Below, piece after piece: positions 6,887-12,430 of a stretch of DNA of 13,348 nt (positions are counted from its first letter, which is position 1; each line of letters starts with the position of its first letter). Source of the DNA: JBAZQS01 sp041645075 (lineage in GTDB: Bacteria; Patescibacteriota; Patescibacteriia; 2-01-FULL-39-33); assembly GCA_041645075.1 (NCBI GenBank), contig JBAZQS010000023.1, positions 1 to 13,348 of the forward strand. Direction: 5' to 3'. Below the pieces are notes generated by a model. It saw only the letters and a program-made list of their open reading frames with translations. It did no database searches and was not told the origin of the DNA. Made by a program: the position numbers and the translations under genes.

Positions 6887-7315
6887 TTAAACGCCAATAT
6901 TATCCAAGGCCTCGGCAATTTCACCAGAATTTTTTTCGGTCTCGGTTTTATATTTATTCCACTTATCTTCATCCCAAATTTCCAAACGATCATATAAACC
7001 GGCGATGACGGTATTCTTTTTTAAACCAGCAAATTTCCTTAAATACTCGGGCAACACAATGCGTCCCTGGCCATCCACCTCAACATCCATGGCTCCGGCA
7101 AGCATGTGCCTGGCAAAGGCGCGAGTATTTAATTTTGCAATCGACAAGGCGGCTAATTTTGGAGCTAATACATCCCATTCCTTTTTTGGATACAAAAAAA
7201 GACAGCTATCCAAACCCTTGGTGACAACTGCTTTCTTTAAATCAGAGCGAAATTTGGCCGGCACGGCCAGTCGCCCCTTAAGGTCAATATTGTGTGAGTA
7301 TTGCCCGATAAACAT
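6887..7315 (-). CDS. mraZ: Transcriptional regulator MraZ
   Basis: DNA-binding protein of 142 residues with two AbrB/SpoVT-type swapped-hairpin repeats: GQYSHNIDLKGRLAVPAKFR near the N-terminus and MDVEVDGQGRIVLPEYLRKF in the second half. MraZ assembles into a ring and binds direct repeats in front of the dcw cluster, in known cases repressing its own operon. I place the start at the ATG 7313-7315 because family members begin MFIGxYxHxID. The open frame continues upstream to a GTG at 7373-7375, but that codon lies inside the operator repeats and would add 20 residues unlike the family. It is the first gene of the operon; three operator-like decamers lie at 7366-7395, just downstream of the promoter. 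Confidence 0.95.
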   Translation of the reverse strand: MFIGQYSHNIDLKGRLAVPAKFRSDLKKAVVTKGLDSCLFLYPKKEWDVLAPKLAALSIAKLNTRAFARHMLAGAMDVEVDGQGRIVLPEYLRKFAGLKKNTVIAGLYDRLEIWDEDKWNKYKTETEKNSGEIAEALDNIGV

Positions 7316-7365
7316 TTTAGCAAAGTTAAAAATTGGTGGTGAGACGTGTTTTTTGGTATTCTGGT

Positions 7366-7395
7366 AATTCCCCACTTATCCCCACCTTTCACCAC
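7366..7395 (-). promoter_or_regulatory. MraZ operator: three tandem 10-bp boxes
   Basis: Minus-strand decamers GTGGTGAAAG (7386-7395), GTGGGGATAA (7376-7385) and GTGGGGAATT (7366-7375) are exactly adjacent. This gives TGGKG cores separated by 5 bp, the arrangement described for MraZ binding in E. coli (TGGGN repeats with 5-nt spacers). They begin only a few bases after the predicted transcription start, well placed to block promoter clearance and autoregulate the operon. Confidence 0.85.
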
Positions 7396-7404
7396 TATGT
7401 ACTT

Positions 7405-7433
7405 ATTATAAACCACTTTATGGGCTTGGTCAA
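7405..7433 (-). promoter_or_regulatory. Promoter of the mraZ/dcw operon
   Basis: On the minus strand TTGACC (7428-7433), a 17-bp spacer, then a perfect TATAAT (7405-7410). The start would fall near 7398, giving an approximately 83-nt leader before the mraZ ATG at 7315. It is one of the strongest sigma70-type matches in the window and lies directly upstream of the MraZ boxes. Confidence 0.88.
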
Positions 7434-7449
7434 CACTTGTAAACTTTTT

Positions 7450-7485
7450 AAAAAAACAAAAAATAGCTTTAAATAAGCTATTTTT
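7450..7485 (-). terminator. Rho-independent terminator upstream of the dcw promoter
   Basis: A perfect 11-bp inverted repeat, 7459-7469 (AAAAATAGCTT) with 7475-7485, has a 5-nt loop. On the minus strand it is followed by TG and a run of seven T (7450-7456). It would end transcription arriving from tsaB and insulate the mraZ promoter. The stem is AT-rich but long. Confidence 0.75.
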
Positions 7486-7504
7486 AAAAAATATCGACCC
7501 GTTG

Positions 7505-7566
7505 GGTGGATAAGTTTCCGCGGTTCAACCCTTGTTTAAAATAATATTGATAACAGCTTATCCACA
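7505..7566. promoter_or_regulatory. DnaA-box-like 9-mers between tsaB and the dcw promoter
   Basis: TTATCCACA at 7558-7566 (plus) is a perfect match to the canonical DnaA box. TTATCCACC at 7505-7513 (minus) differs only in the last base. A third 9-mer, TTATCCCCA (7376-7384, plus), lies inside the MraZ boxes. Two or three boxes are too few to call an origin, and no dnaA or dnaN is nearby. Confidence 0.4.
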
Positions 7567-7574
7567 ATAAAAAA

Positions 7575-8000
7575 TTAATGAGAGGGATAAGAGATGTTCG
7601 GCTCTCCCCCGTAAAAAGGCAAGATAATATTTTTGGCTAAAATAAATTTTCCCCCGGAACGTCTAAATGGCGCTAATATTTTTTTAATTAATTCCTGATT
7701 ATTCTCAAATTCGGCGCGTTTAATCCCGACGACCGGAATTTTAAGCGCGTAGGCCAGGGTATTGGCCGTAACCACGCCGATTCTTAATGAGGTAAAACCG
7801 CCCGGACCGCTCACCACGCCCAGCCCCTTAAGTTGCGTCAAATTAATATTATTTTTCTTTAATAACTCGGCGATAGCGGATAACAATCTTTCCGACTGCT
7901 TGAACTCGGCTTTTATTTTTTTAACTTTAAAATCGGTCTGGCTCTTGGCCAGAATGAGTAAGATAAATTCATTATTAGTAGTGTTTATTATGAGAAACAT
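7575..8000 (-). CDS. tsaB: TsaB-like subunit of the tRNA threonylcarbamoyladenosine (t6A37) complex, short form
   Basis: A 141-residue ASKHA-fold protein that, with TsaD and TsaE, makes t6A at position 37 of ANN-decoding tRNAs. The family signature is clear: GLGVVSGPGGFTSLRIGVV (about 59-77) followed by ANTLAYALKIPVVGI. The start is set at the ATG 7998-8000 because TsaB begins MxLxIxT (here MFLIINTTNNEF). An upstream extension in the same frame, from 8081, is mostly translated spacer repeats. E. coli TsaB has about 231 residues, so the C-terminal lobe is largely missing. The C-terminus KNIILPFYGGEPNI is intact-looking and resembles what I recall of short CPR versions. A TATAAT at 8092-8097 (minus) is a possible -10 element without a good -35. 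Confidence 0.85.
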   Translation of the reverse strand: MFLIINTTNNEFILLILAKSQTDFKVKKIKAEFKQSERLLSAIAELLKKNNINLTQLKGLGVVSGPGGFTSLRIGVVTANTLAYALKIPVVGIKRAEFENNQELIKKILAPFRRSGGKFILAKNIILPFYGGEPNISYPSH

Positions 8001-8040
8001 GAAAATAATTTTTAATTTTGTAATTTTTAATTTTTTCATG
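8001..8040. repeat. AT-rich intergenic repeat (AAATTAAAAATTAC type)
   Basis: The minus-strand tract just before the tsaB start repeats AAATTAAAAATTA units (AAATTAAAAATTACAAAATT and so on). It resembles the ftsL-ftsI spacer at 5478-5520, which shares AAAATTAAAAATTAC. It is part of the extended open frame but is not expected to be protein-coding. Confidence 0.4.
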
Positions 8041-8046
8041 CCATAG

Positions 8047-8066
8047 GCAGATCCGCCCCTGGCGGA
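8047..8066. repeat. REP-like G/C palindrome upstream of tsaB
   Basis: TCCGCC (8052-8057) and GGCGGA (8061-8066) form a 6-bp G/C-rich hairpin with loop CCT inside a very AT-rich spacer, next to GGCAGA. The minus-strand frame through it reads SARGGSAYG, a peptide I associate with a dispersed palindrome of candidate-phyla genomes. No U-tract follows, so it is not a terminator. Confidence 0.5.
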
Positions 8067-8106
8067 AAATAAATAGCTCAAAAATTAATATATTATACCC
8101 GCCCAT

Positions 8107-8724
8107 CTACGGCCACCGCATTTTAGATATGGCGGTCAATTTATCAACCACCACCAAATTCTTTTTTTCCAATAAATCATACAAAAAACGGTCGGTGATG
8201 TCTTGACGGTATTTAAAATCGCTTTCCGCCATTATGGCGTAGTTTATCGGCTGGCCCAATTCTTTTTCAAATTCGCTTATTAATTTTTTTAATCTCTTTC
8301 TGTTGATTTTGCCCACGACCAGCAGATCCACGGGCGCGTCCGGCCGGCCGACAAAAACGCCGGAGAGCAAAAAATAACTTACCTTGCCGATTTTTCTCAC
8401 TTTTTCAATTAATGACCGTTCTAAAATAAGATGGGCCTTGATTAAGAGCGCCCTCAATTCATCAACAAAAACAAAATTATTATTCAATTTATAATATTTC
8501 TTATTGTCCTTGAGTTTTTTTTCCACTTCTCTCTCCAAATCCGCCTTGACGCACAAACAAACAATGCCTATGTCTTCCAAATTTTGTAATTCGCGCCTGA
8601 CTGAATTTAGGTGGATATTCAAGTTTCTCGTCAACTCGCGGACAAAATAAAACCGCTCGGGATTATTTAGAAATAACCTCAATAATAAGACCCTGGTTTT
8701 TGAACCAAAAATTTGTTCAAGCAT
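8107..8724 (-). CDS. Winged-helix protein with a degenerate nucleotidyltransferase-like domain, putative transcriptional regulator
   Basis: A 205-residue protein. The N-terminal part (about 1-85) is an ArsR/MarR-like winged helix: MLEQIFGSKTRVLLLRLFL, then FYFVRELTRNLNIHLNSVRRE as the recognition-helix region, then LEDIGIVCL. A helical linker leads to a C-terminal alpha/beta domain (about 112-200) resembling the MNT nucleotidyltransferase fold. It reads SYFLLSGVFVGRPDAPVDLLVVG where active enzymes have GSxxxG and a DxD pair. Only one acidic residue remains in VDLLVVG, so catalysis is doubtful. I set the start at the ATG 8722-8724, since homologues begin MLExxFGSxTR; the frame runs on to 8772 without family-like sequence. 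It diverges from the membrane protein at 8829 and may control it. The target is unknown. Confidence 0.75.
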   Translation of the reverse strand: MLEQIFGSKTRVLLLRLFLNNPERFYFVRELTRNLNIHLNSVRRELQNLEDIGIVCLCVKADLEREVEKKLKDNKKYYKLNNNFVFVDELRALLIKAHLILERSLIEKVRKIGKVSYFLLSGVFVGRPDAPVDLLVVGKINRKRLKKLISEFEKELGQPINYAIMAESDFKYRQDITDRFLYDLLEKKNLVVVDKLTAISKMRWP

Positions 8725-8727
8725 AAT

Positions 8728-8752
8728 ATAAAAATTTTGAATTTTGAAATAA
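8728..8752. repeat. AT-rich intergenic repeat (ATTTTGA units)
   Basis: AAAATTTTGAATTTTGAAAT consists of ATTTTGA heptamers immediately upstream of the winged-helix gene start. It is the third spacer in the window with this AATT/TTGAA texture, after 5478-5520 and 8001-8040. Confidence 0.4.
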
Positions 8753-8776
8753 ACAGCGACAAACATACCCATTTCC

Positions 8777-8806
8777 TTGCCTTACAACTACTAAATATAG
8801 TATAAT
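8777..8806 (+). promoter_or_regulatory. Promoter of the 789-residue membrane protein gene
   Basis: TTGCCT (8777-8782), an 18-bp spacer and a perfect TATAAT (8801-8806) on the plus strand. The start would be near 8813, leaving only about 16 nt before the ATG at 8829, with no Shine-Dalgarno. Confidence 0.7.
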
Positions 8807-8807
8807 A

Positions 8808-8824
8808 TTACAAGTTAACTGTAA
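8808..8824. promoter_or_regulatory. Candidate operator, inverted repeat TTACA-N7-TGTAA
   Basis: Five-bp inverted arms at 8808-8812 and 8820-8824 flank AGTTAAC and overlap the predicted transcription start of the plus-strand gene. A second TTACAA lies at 8782-8787, between -35 and -10. The spacing fits a dimeric winged-helix binding site, and a winged-helix gene is divergent. The link is inferred. Confidence 0.35.
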
Positions 8825-8828
8825 AGCC

Positions 8829-11198
8829 ATGGAACAATTTGAGGCCAAAATAAATAAATTACTAATTGAATCCGATAACGAATCGGCGGCGGGTGATGCT
8901 TTCATTACCGGGCCGGACAAAAATCTTGAGGGAAAACTTGGGATTATTTTTGGCATGATTGAACTTTTCGCCCTGCCCGAAGAATTCGGGGACAAATTTT
9001 TTGAAATAATCGCTGACCTAAAAACCGAATACTACCTGCCGCCGCTGGAAAACGAATATGGCCTGGAGAAAAGATTTGAGGAATGCCTGCAAAGAGCCAA
9101 CCGCCGCCTCAGCAAAATCATCAAAAAATCAATTATAAAAATAGAATTAAAAAACCTCAACGCCTTAGTCGGCCTAATTTACCGCAACAAAATTTATCTA
9201 TCGCAAATCGGGAAAAATAATGCTTTTTTATTTCACAAAAAAAAGAGATATGATTGCGTTATTGTGGATATTTTCAGCCAAGCCGCCGATAAAAAATCAA
9301 CCGCTCGGCCGCCAAGCCATAAAATTGACCCGGAAAAAATGTTTTCTAATATCATCAGCGGCGAGATCGGCCTTAAGGATAATCTGCTTTTTTGTAATGA
9401 TACGATTTTAGAATATCTTTCCCAAAACGAATTATCGGAAATAATATCAGAAAACGACCACATTACCGCCCCGAGACAATTGGCCAGCGAACTTGAACCG
9501 CAAAGCGGCAAAAACAATTTTTATGCGATCATCATTCAACCAGCCGCCCCCTTAGAGGTGGAAGAAACTGTGGCTCGGGTCGCCCCCATCACCCAAATCC
9601 GCAAAGACCGGATGACGCCGATACCACCCCAAACCTCCATTAATCAGCTTATTCAGACCCAGGAGAGCACCGAACAATACCTAATGCCATCATTGATGCC
9701 AAATTGGAAAAAGCTGTTGCTTTTGGCCGTGATCGGGCTTAAAAAACTTTTGCGATACCTGCTCAAATATTTAGGAATATCTATAAGATACGGCCTTAAA
9801 AAACTTTCTGAATTATTCGGCCGTGTCCTTAATATCATTAAAAATAAAATTAGGCAAAAAAGGCCTGGCCGCCCATATGCCGTCAAGGAACTAAAAGAGC
9901 GCCAGGAATACGCGGTAGAAATAAAAGCGGAAAATCCGGCGCGCTCGGCGATACAAGAATTAGAGGTTGAAGCGCGAGAAGACGAATCGCCAGCCACCAG
10001 CCAACAAAATAACTTTGGGTTTATAAAACCGAGCCAGAAAAATGGCGGCGGCCAACAAAAAATCAGTTATTTTCTCAATAAACAAATTGCCAAATTTTTC
10101 TCGCTTAACAAATGGCAAAAATCGCTTCTCATCTCGGCCTTTGCCTTAATATTCTTATTCAGCCAAAGCATTGTCTGGCGCGGCCAAAACCAAGGCGGCG
10201 GCACAACCACTGACGCGCAAAAAACAATCCAGCAAATCAATGAGGCCATTAATAAAGCGACGGCAAAAAATATTTTTAATGACGAGTCGGGCGCTAAAAA
10301 TTCAATTGCCGAGGCCGATGAATTGTTGAAAAAAATACCCGATAATCGAAAATATAAAAAGACAAAAATTGACCTGCAAAATAAAATAGATGAAGTGAAC
10401 AGGCAGTTGCAAAAAATCGCTTATCTGGAAAATCCAGCCGCAATCGCGGATTTATCAAACACAAACAATCAGGCAAACGTGGATGGATTGGCAAAAATCA
10501 ATAATATTATTTTTACTTTTGATAATCAAAATCAAAATCTTTACAAAATTGATTTGGACAAAAAACAAACATTGCCCCTTAAATTAAACGGCCTGGAAAA
10601 TATTAAAAAAATTGATGCTTTAAATGATAAAAGCGTCATTTTAGCCGATAACAAAAATAATTTTTACCGATACGACTTAGCCGGCACTTCCACTAAAAAA
10701 ATCTTGGCCATTGCTGGCGAGGTTAATGATTTTGACGTTTATGGCGGCAAGATTTACACCCTGCAAGCCGATAAAAATCAAATTTACAAGCACTTGCCGA
10801 CGGGCGGCGTTTTTAACAGCGGAGGCGCCTGGCTCAAGGCGAGCGCTGATTTAAAAAATGCGCGCGCCATCGCCGTGGACGGCGGCATTTTTGTCGCCAA
10901 AAATAACGGCGAAATAAGCTATTACGCCAATGGCAAACCAAAAGAAATAAAATTCATTCCCATGGACCAGGCGATCAAGTCGCCCACTCAATTATTCAGC
11001 AATTTGGAATCAAATTATCTTTATATTTTAGACCCGCAAAATCAAAGGATTGTGGTCTATGATAAAACCGGCAAGGTAAAAATCCAATATACTTCAAAGC
11101 AGTTCAATAATCTAAAATCAATAGTGGTGGTGGAAAAAGAGAAAAAAATATACGCGCTAAATGACAATAGGGTCTACGAAATTGATATAAAATATTAA
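8829..11198 (+). CDS. Large single-span membrane protein: PP2C-like domain, TM helix, coiled coil, beta-propeller-like domain
   Basis: A 789-residue protein of unknown function. Residues 1-240 look like a degenerate PPM/PP2C-type phosphatase fold: LVGLIYRNKIYLSQIGKNNAFLF recalls the GDSRAY segment, and GEIGLKDNLLFCNDTILEYL recalls the late LTxGDxLLLxSDG segment. The metal-binding Asp residues are largely absent. Residues 290-345 are amphipathic and basic, rich in Leu and Lys. A charged, low-complexity linker (350-410) precedes a TM helix (about 430-450, WQKSLLISAFALIFLFSQSIVW). After it come a Gly-rich stretch, a coiled coil (about 462-532) and a C-terminal domain (540-789) of repeated beta-blade-like units with IYxL/LYxID strands, as in NHL or PQQ-like propellers. 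This suggests an inside phosphatase-like and an outside sensing or binding domain. It is the only clear plus-strand gene and has its own promoter. Confidence 0.85.
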   Translation: MEQFEAKINKLLIESDNESAAGDAFITGPDKNLEGKLGIIFGMIELFALPEEFGDKFFEIIADLKTEYYLPPLENEYGLEKRFEECLQRANRRLSKIIKKSIIKIELKNLNALVGLIYRNKIYLSQIGKNNAFLFHKKKRYDCVIVDIFSQAADKKSTARPPSHKIDPEKMFSNIISGEIGLKDNLLFCNDTILEYLSQNELSEIISENDHITAPRQLASELEPQSGKNNFYAIIIQPAAPLEVEETVARVAPITQIRKDRMTPIPPQTSINQLIQTQESTEQYLMPSLMPNWKKLLLLAVIGLKKLLRYLLKYLGISIRYGLKKLSELFGRVLNIIKNKIRQKRPGRPYAVKELKERQEYAVEIKAENPARSAIQELEVEAREDESPATSQQNNFGFIKPSQKNGGGQQKISYFLNKQIAKFFSLNKWQKSLLISAFALIFLFSQSIVWRGQNQGGGTTTDAQKTIQQINEAINKATAKNIFNDESGAKNSIAEADELLKKIPDNRKYKKTKIDLQNKIDEVNRQLQKIAYLENPAAIADLSNTNNQANVDGLAKINNIIFTFDNQNQNLYKIDLDKKQTLPLKLNGLENIKKIDALNDKSVILADNKNNFYRYDLAGTSTKKILAIAGEVNDFDVYGGKIYTLQADKNQIYKHLPTGGVFNSGGAWLKASADLKNARAIAVDGGIFVAKNNGEISYYANGKPKEIKFIPMDQAIKSPTQLFSNLESNYLYILDPQNQRIVVYDKTGKVKIQYTSKQFNNLKSIVVVEKEKKIYALNDNRVYEIDIKY

Positions 11199-11218
11199 AG
11201 TAGCTTATCTGGTCAATT

Positions 11219-11249
11219 AAAAACACTCCCGATTATCGAGAGCGTTTTT
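11219..11249. terminator. Bidirectional terminator between the membrane protein gene and rplL
   Basis: Arms 11219-11232 and 11236-11249 with loop 11233-11235. In the minus-strand RNA all 14 positions pair, two of them as G-U wobbles, and the hairpin ends in GUUUUUAAUU. On the plus strand the two wobbles become C-A or A-C mismatches, but the arm still ends in GTTTTTAATTT. It therefore serves rplL best and the convergent plus gene secondarily. Confidence 0.85.
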
Positions 11250-11259
11250 AATTTAAAAT

Positions 11260-11661
11260 TTATTTCAAGGTGATGATGGCGCCAGCCGCTTCCAGGTCCT
11301 TTTTAATTTTTTCGGCTTCTTCCTTTTTTACGCCTTCTTTAATCATCTTGGGCGCGCCATCAACTAAGTCCTTGGCTTCTTTCAAGCCAAGTTCGGTAAC
11401 AGTTCTTACCGCCTTGATGGTATTGATTTTATTATCGCCCGCGGCCGTAAGCTCAATATCAAAGCGGTCTTTTTCTTCTACGGCTTCGGCGGCCATTGCG
11501 GCCACCGGCATTGCGGCCACCGGCGCGGCGGCCGATACCCCGAATTTTTCCTCTAATACCTTGACCAGCTCGGATAAATCAATGACGCTAAGCTGTTCAA
11601 TCTGCTCTACCAAGGACTTGAATTTTTCCGGCACCATAACTTCTTTTTTTTCTTCTGACAT
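11260..11661 (-). CDS. rplL: 50S ribosomal protein L7/L12
   Basis: A 133-residue stalk protein that recruits and activates translation GTPases on the ribosome. The N-terminal dimerisation helices (about 10-42, VEQIEQLSVIDLSELVKVLEEKFG) are followed by an Ala/Pro/Met-rich hinge (about 43-62, APVAAMPVAAM). The globular domain shows the conserved FDIELTAAGDNKINTIKAVR, GLKEAKDLVDGAP and EEAEKIKKDLEAAGA blocks and ends ITLK. Length is slightly above the usual 120-128. The ATG lacks a Shine-Dalgarno. It lies 33 bp after rplJ and shares its promoter and leader RNA; the hairpin at 11219-11249 ends the operon. Confidence 0.97.
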   Translation of the reverse strand: MSEEKKEVMVPEKFKSLVEQIEQLSVIDLSELVKVLEEKFGVSAAAPVAAMPVAAMAAEAVEEKDRFDIELTAAGDNKINTIKAVRTVTELGLKEAKDLVDGAPKMIKEGVKKEEAEKIKKDLEAAGAIITLK

Positions 11662-11694
11662 GGTTTTAAAATTAATTAATTTTTAATATATAAT

Positions 11695-12219
11695 TTATAA
11701 CTTTTTTTCCTTTATTGCGTTTAACGCAAAAACCAAACCCCTGATATTGCCTTGTAATACATTAACCAGGCCGGATAACGGCGAAACAATTGAGCCGACA
11801 ATTTTGGCTAATAATTCTGATTTTGACGGCAACTTGGCTAAGGCCATAATCTCATCGGCATTAATGACCCGACCGTCTAAAATACCGGCTACCACTTTCA
11901 TTTTTTCGTGGCTTTTGACAAAATCAAAAATTAATTTAGACGGCGAGATTTCATCTTTTTTGCCAAAAACCGCCGCAATCTCACCGCTCAAATTTTTTTC
12001 CGCCACTGCCTGATAACCGCTTTCGGAAAGCACTTTTTTCAATAACGTCTTTTTCGCCACCACATATTCAACTTCTTGATCCTTGCAGTTCTGGCGCAAT
12101 TGGCTGATTTCTTTAACCGGAATACCAAAAAAATTCACAAAGACAACTGATTTCATCTCTTTAATATTGTCTTGTAATTTTTTAATAATCTCTATTTTTT
12201 GTAATTTTGTTTTCGGCAT
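11695..12219 (-). CDS. rplJ: 50S ribosomal protein L10
   Basis: A 174-residue protein, typical for L10, which anchors L7/L12 dimers to the ribosomal stalk base on 23S rRNA. The N-terminal part carries KLQKIEIIKKLQDNIKEMKSVVFVNFFGI, PVKEISQLRQNCKDQEVEYVVAKKTLLKK, then SGEIAAVFGKKDE. The C-terminal helix that carries the L7/L12 dimers (SGLVNVLQGNIRGLVFALNAI) is present. In other bacteria the L10(L12)4 complex binds its own mRNA leader and represses the operon, and a matching leader is seen upstream here. The ATG at 12217-12219 has no Shine-Dalgarno; the start matches the family MPxxKxxK pattern. Confidence 0.96.
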   Translation of the reverse strand: MPKTKLQKIEIIKKLQDNIKEMKSVVFVNFFGIPVKEISQLRQNCKDQEVEYVVAKKTLLKKVLSESGYQAVAEKNLSGEIAAVFGKKDEISPSKLIFDFVKSHEKMKVVAGILDGRVINADEIMALAKLPSKSELLAKIVGSIVSPLSGLVNVLQGNIRGLVFALNAIKEKKL

Positions 12220-12247
12220 AATTTATATTGTTAATTAAATTTATAAT

Positions 12248-12267
12248 AAAAAACCGCGTTTCCGCAG
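12248..12267 (-). terminator. Attenuator hairpin in the rplJL leader
   Basis: Minus-strand RNA CUGCG-GAAA-CGCGG (12254-12267) forms a 5-bp stem with a GAAA tetraloop, immediately followed by U6 (12248-12253). The 5' arm overlaps the 3' strand of the leader's P1 stem (UGUCUG, 12265-12270; CGG beyond), so the two pairings compete. It would stop transcription about 30 nt before rplJ. Confidence 0.7.
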
Positions 12268-12334
12268 ACATAAAATTGGCTTAATTAAAGCCTTTTTCCT
12301 CGGCAGGTCTTATTTTTACGCCCGCTGTCTGGGG
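12254..12334 (-). promoter_or_regulatory. Ribosomal protein L10 leader RNA
   Basis: The 5' UTR of rplJ holds the L10-leader signature CCUGCCGAGG with the expected helices. P1 pairs CAGACA (12326-12331) with UGUCUG (12265-12270), extendable by CC/GG across one mismatch. P2 pairs GCGGG (12321-12325) with CCUGC (12303-12307). P3 is GGCUU-UAAUU-AAGCC (12278-12292). In other bacteria this element binds the L10(L12)4 complex for autoregulation. The identification rests on structure and signature, not on a covariance-model search. Confidence 0.85.
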
Positions 12335-12356
12335 AAATATAAATTATTATAAATTA

Positions 12357-12384
12357 ATTATAGCAAATTCCGTAAAAATGTCAA
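12357..12384 (-). promoter_or_regulatory. Promoter of the rplJ-rplL operon
   Basis: A perfect TTGACA (12379-12384), a 16-bp spacer and a perfect TATAAT (12357-12362) on the minus strand. The predicted start near 12350 gives about a 130-nt leader containing the L10 element and attenuator. Its -35 shares base 12384 with the upstream terminator stem. Confidence 0.9.
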
Positions 12385-12413
12385 AGGGGACTCGTTTTTT
12401 TACGAATCCCCTT
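12378..12413 (-). terminator. Terminator-like hairpin after the small membrane protein gene
   Basis: Arms 12384-12395 and 12402-12413 form a 12-bp stem (AAGGGGAUUCGU/ACGAGUCCCCUU on the minus strand) with one U-G wobble that is a mismatch on the plus strand, and a 6-nt loop. The U-tract is weak (UUUGACAUUUUU) because it doubles as the rplJ -35 region. It lies 18 bp after the small gene's stop. Confidence 0.6.
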
Positions 12414-12430
12414 ATTTTTGGGTATTCATC

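Noticed and set aside
7315..7375. 20-residue N-terminal extension of MraZ from a GTG
   Set aside because: The GTG lies inside the operator decamers, and MraZ proteins begin at the MFIG methionine, so the ATG at 7313-7315 is preferred.
7400..7575. Possible replication origin (AT-rich, DnaA-box-like 9-mers)
   Set aside because: Only one perfect and two imperfect boxes, no dnaA, dnaN or unwinding-element array, and the AT-rich hairpin is better explained as a terminator.
8001..8081. 27-residue N-terminal extension of TsaB
   Set aside because: It translates the G/C palindrome and AT-rich spacer repeats; the family N-terminus begins at MFLIINT.
12384..12413. Plus-strand terminator reading of the 12-bp hairpin
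   Set aside because: It is followed by ATTTTTG on the plus strand, but no plus-strand gene reads toward it, and the wobble pair favours the minus strand.
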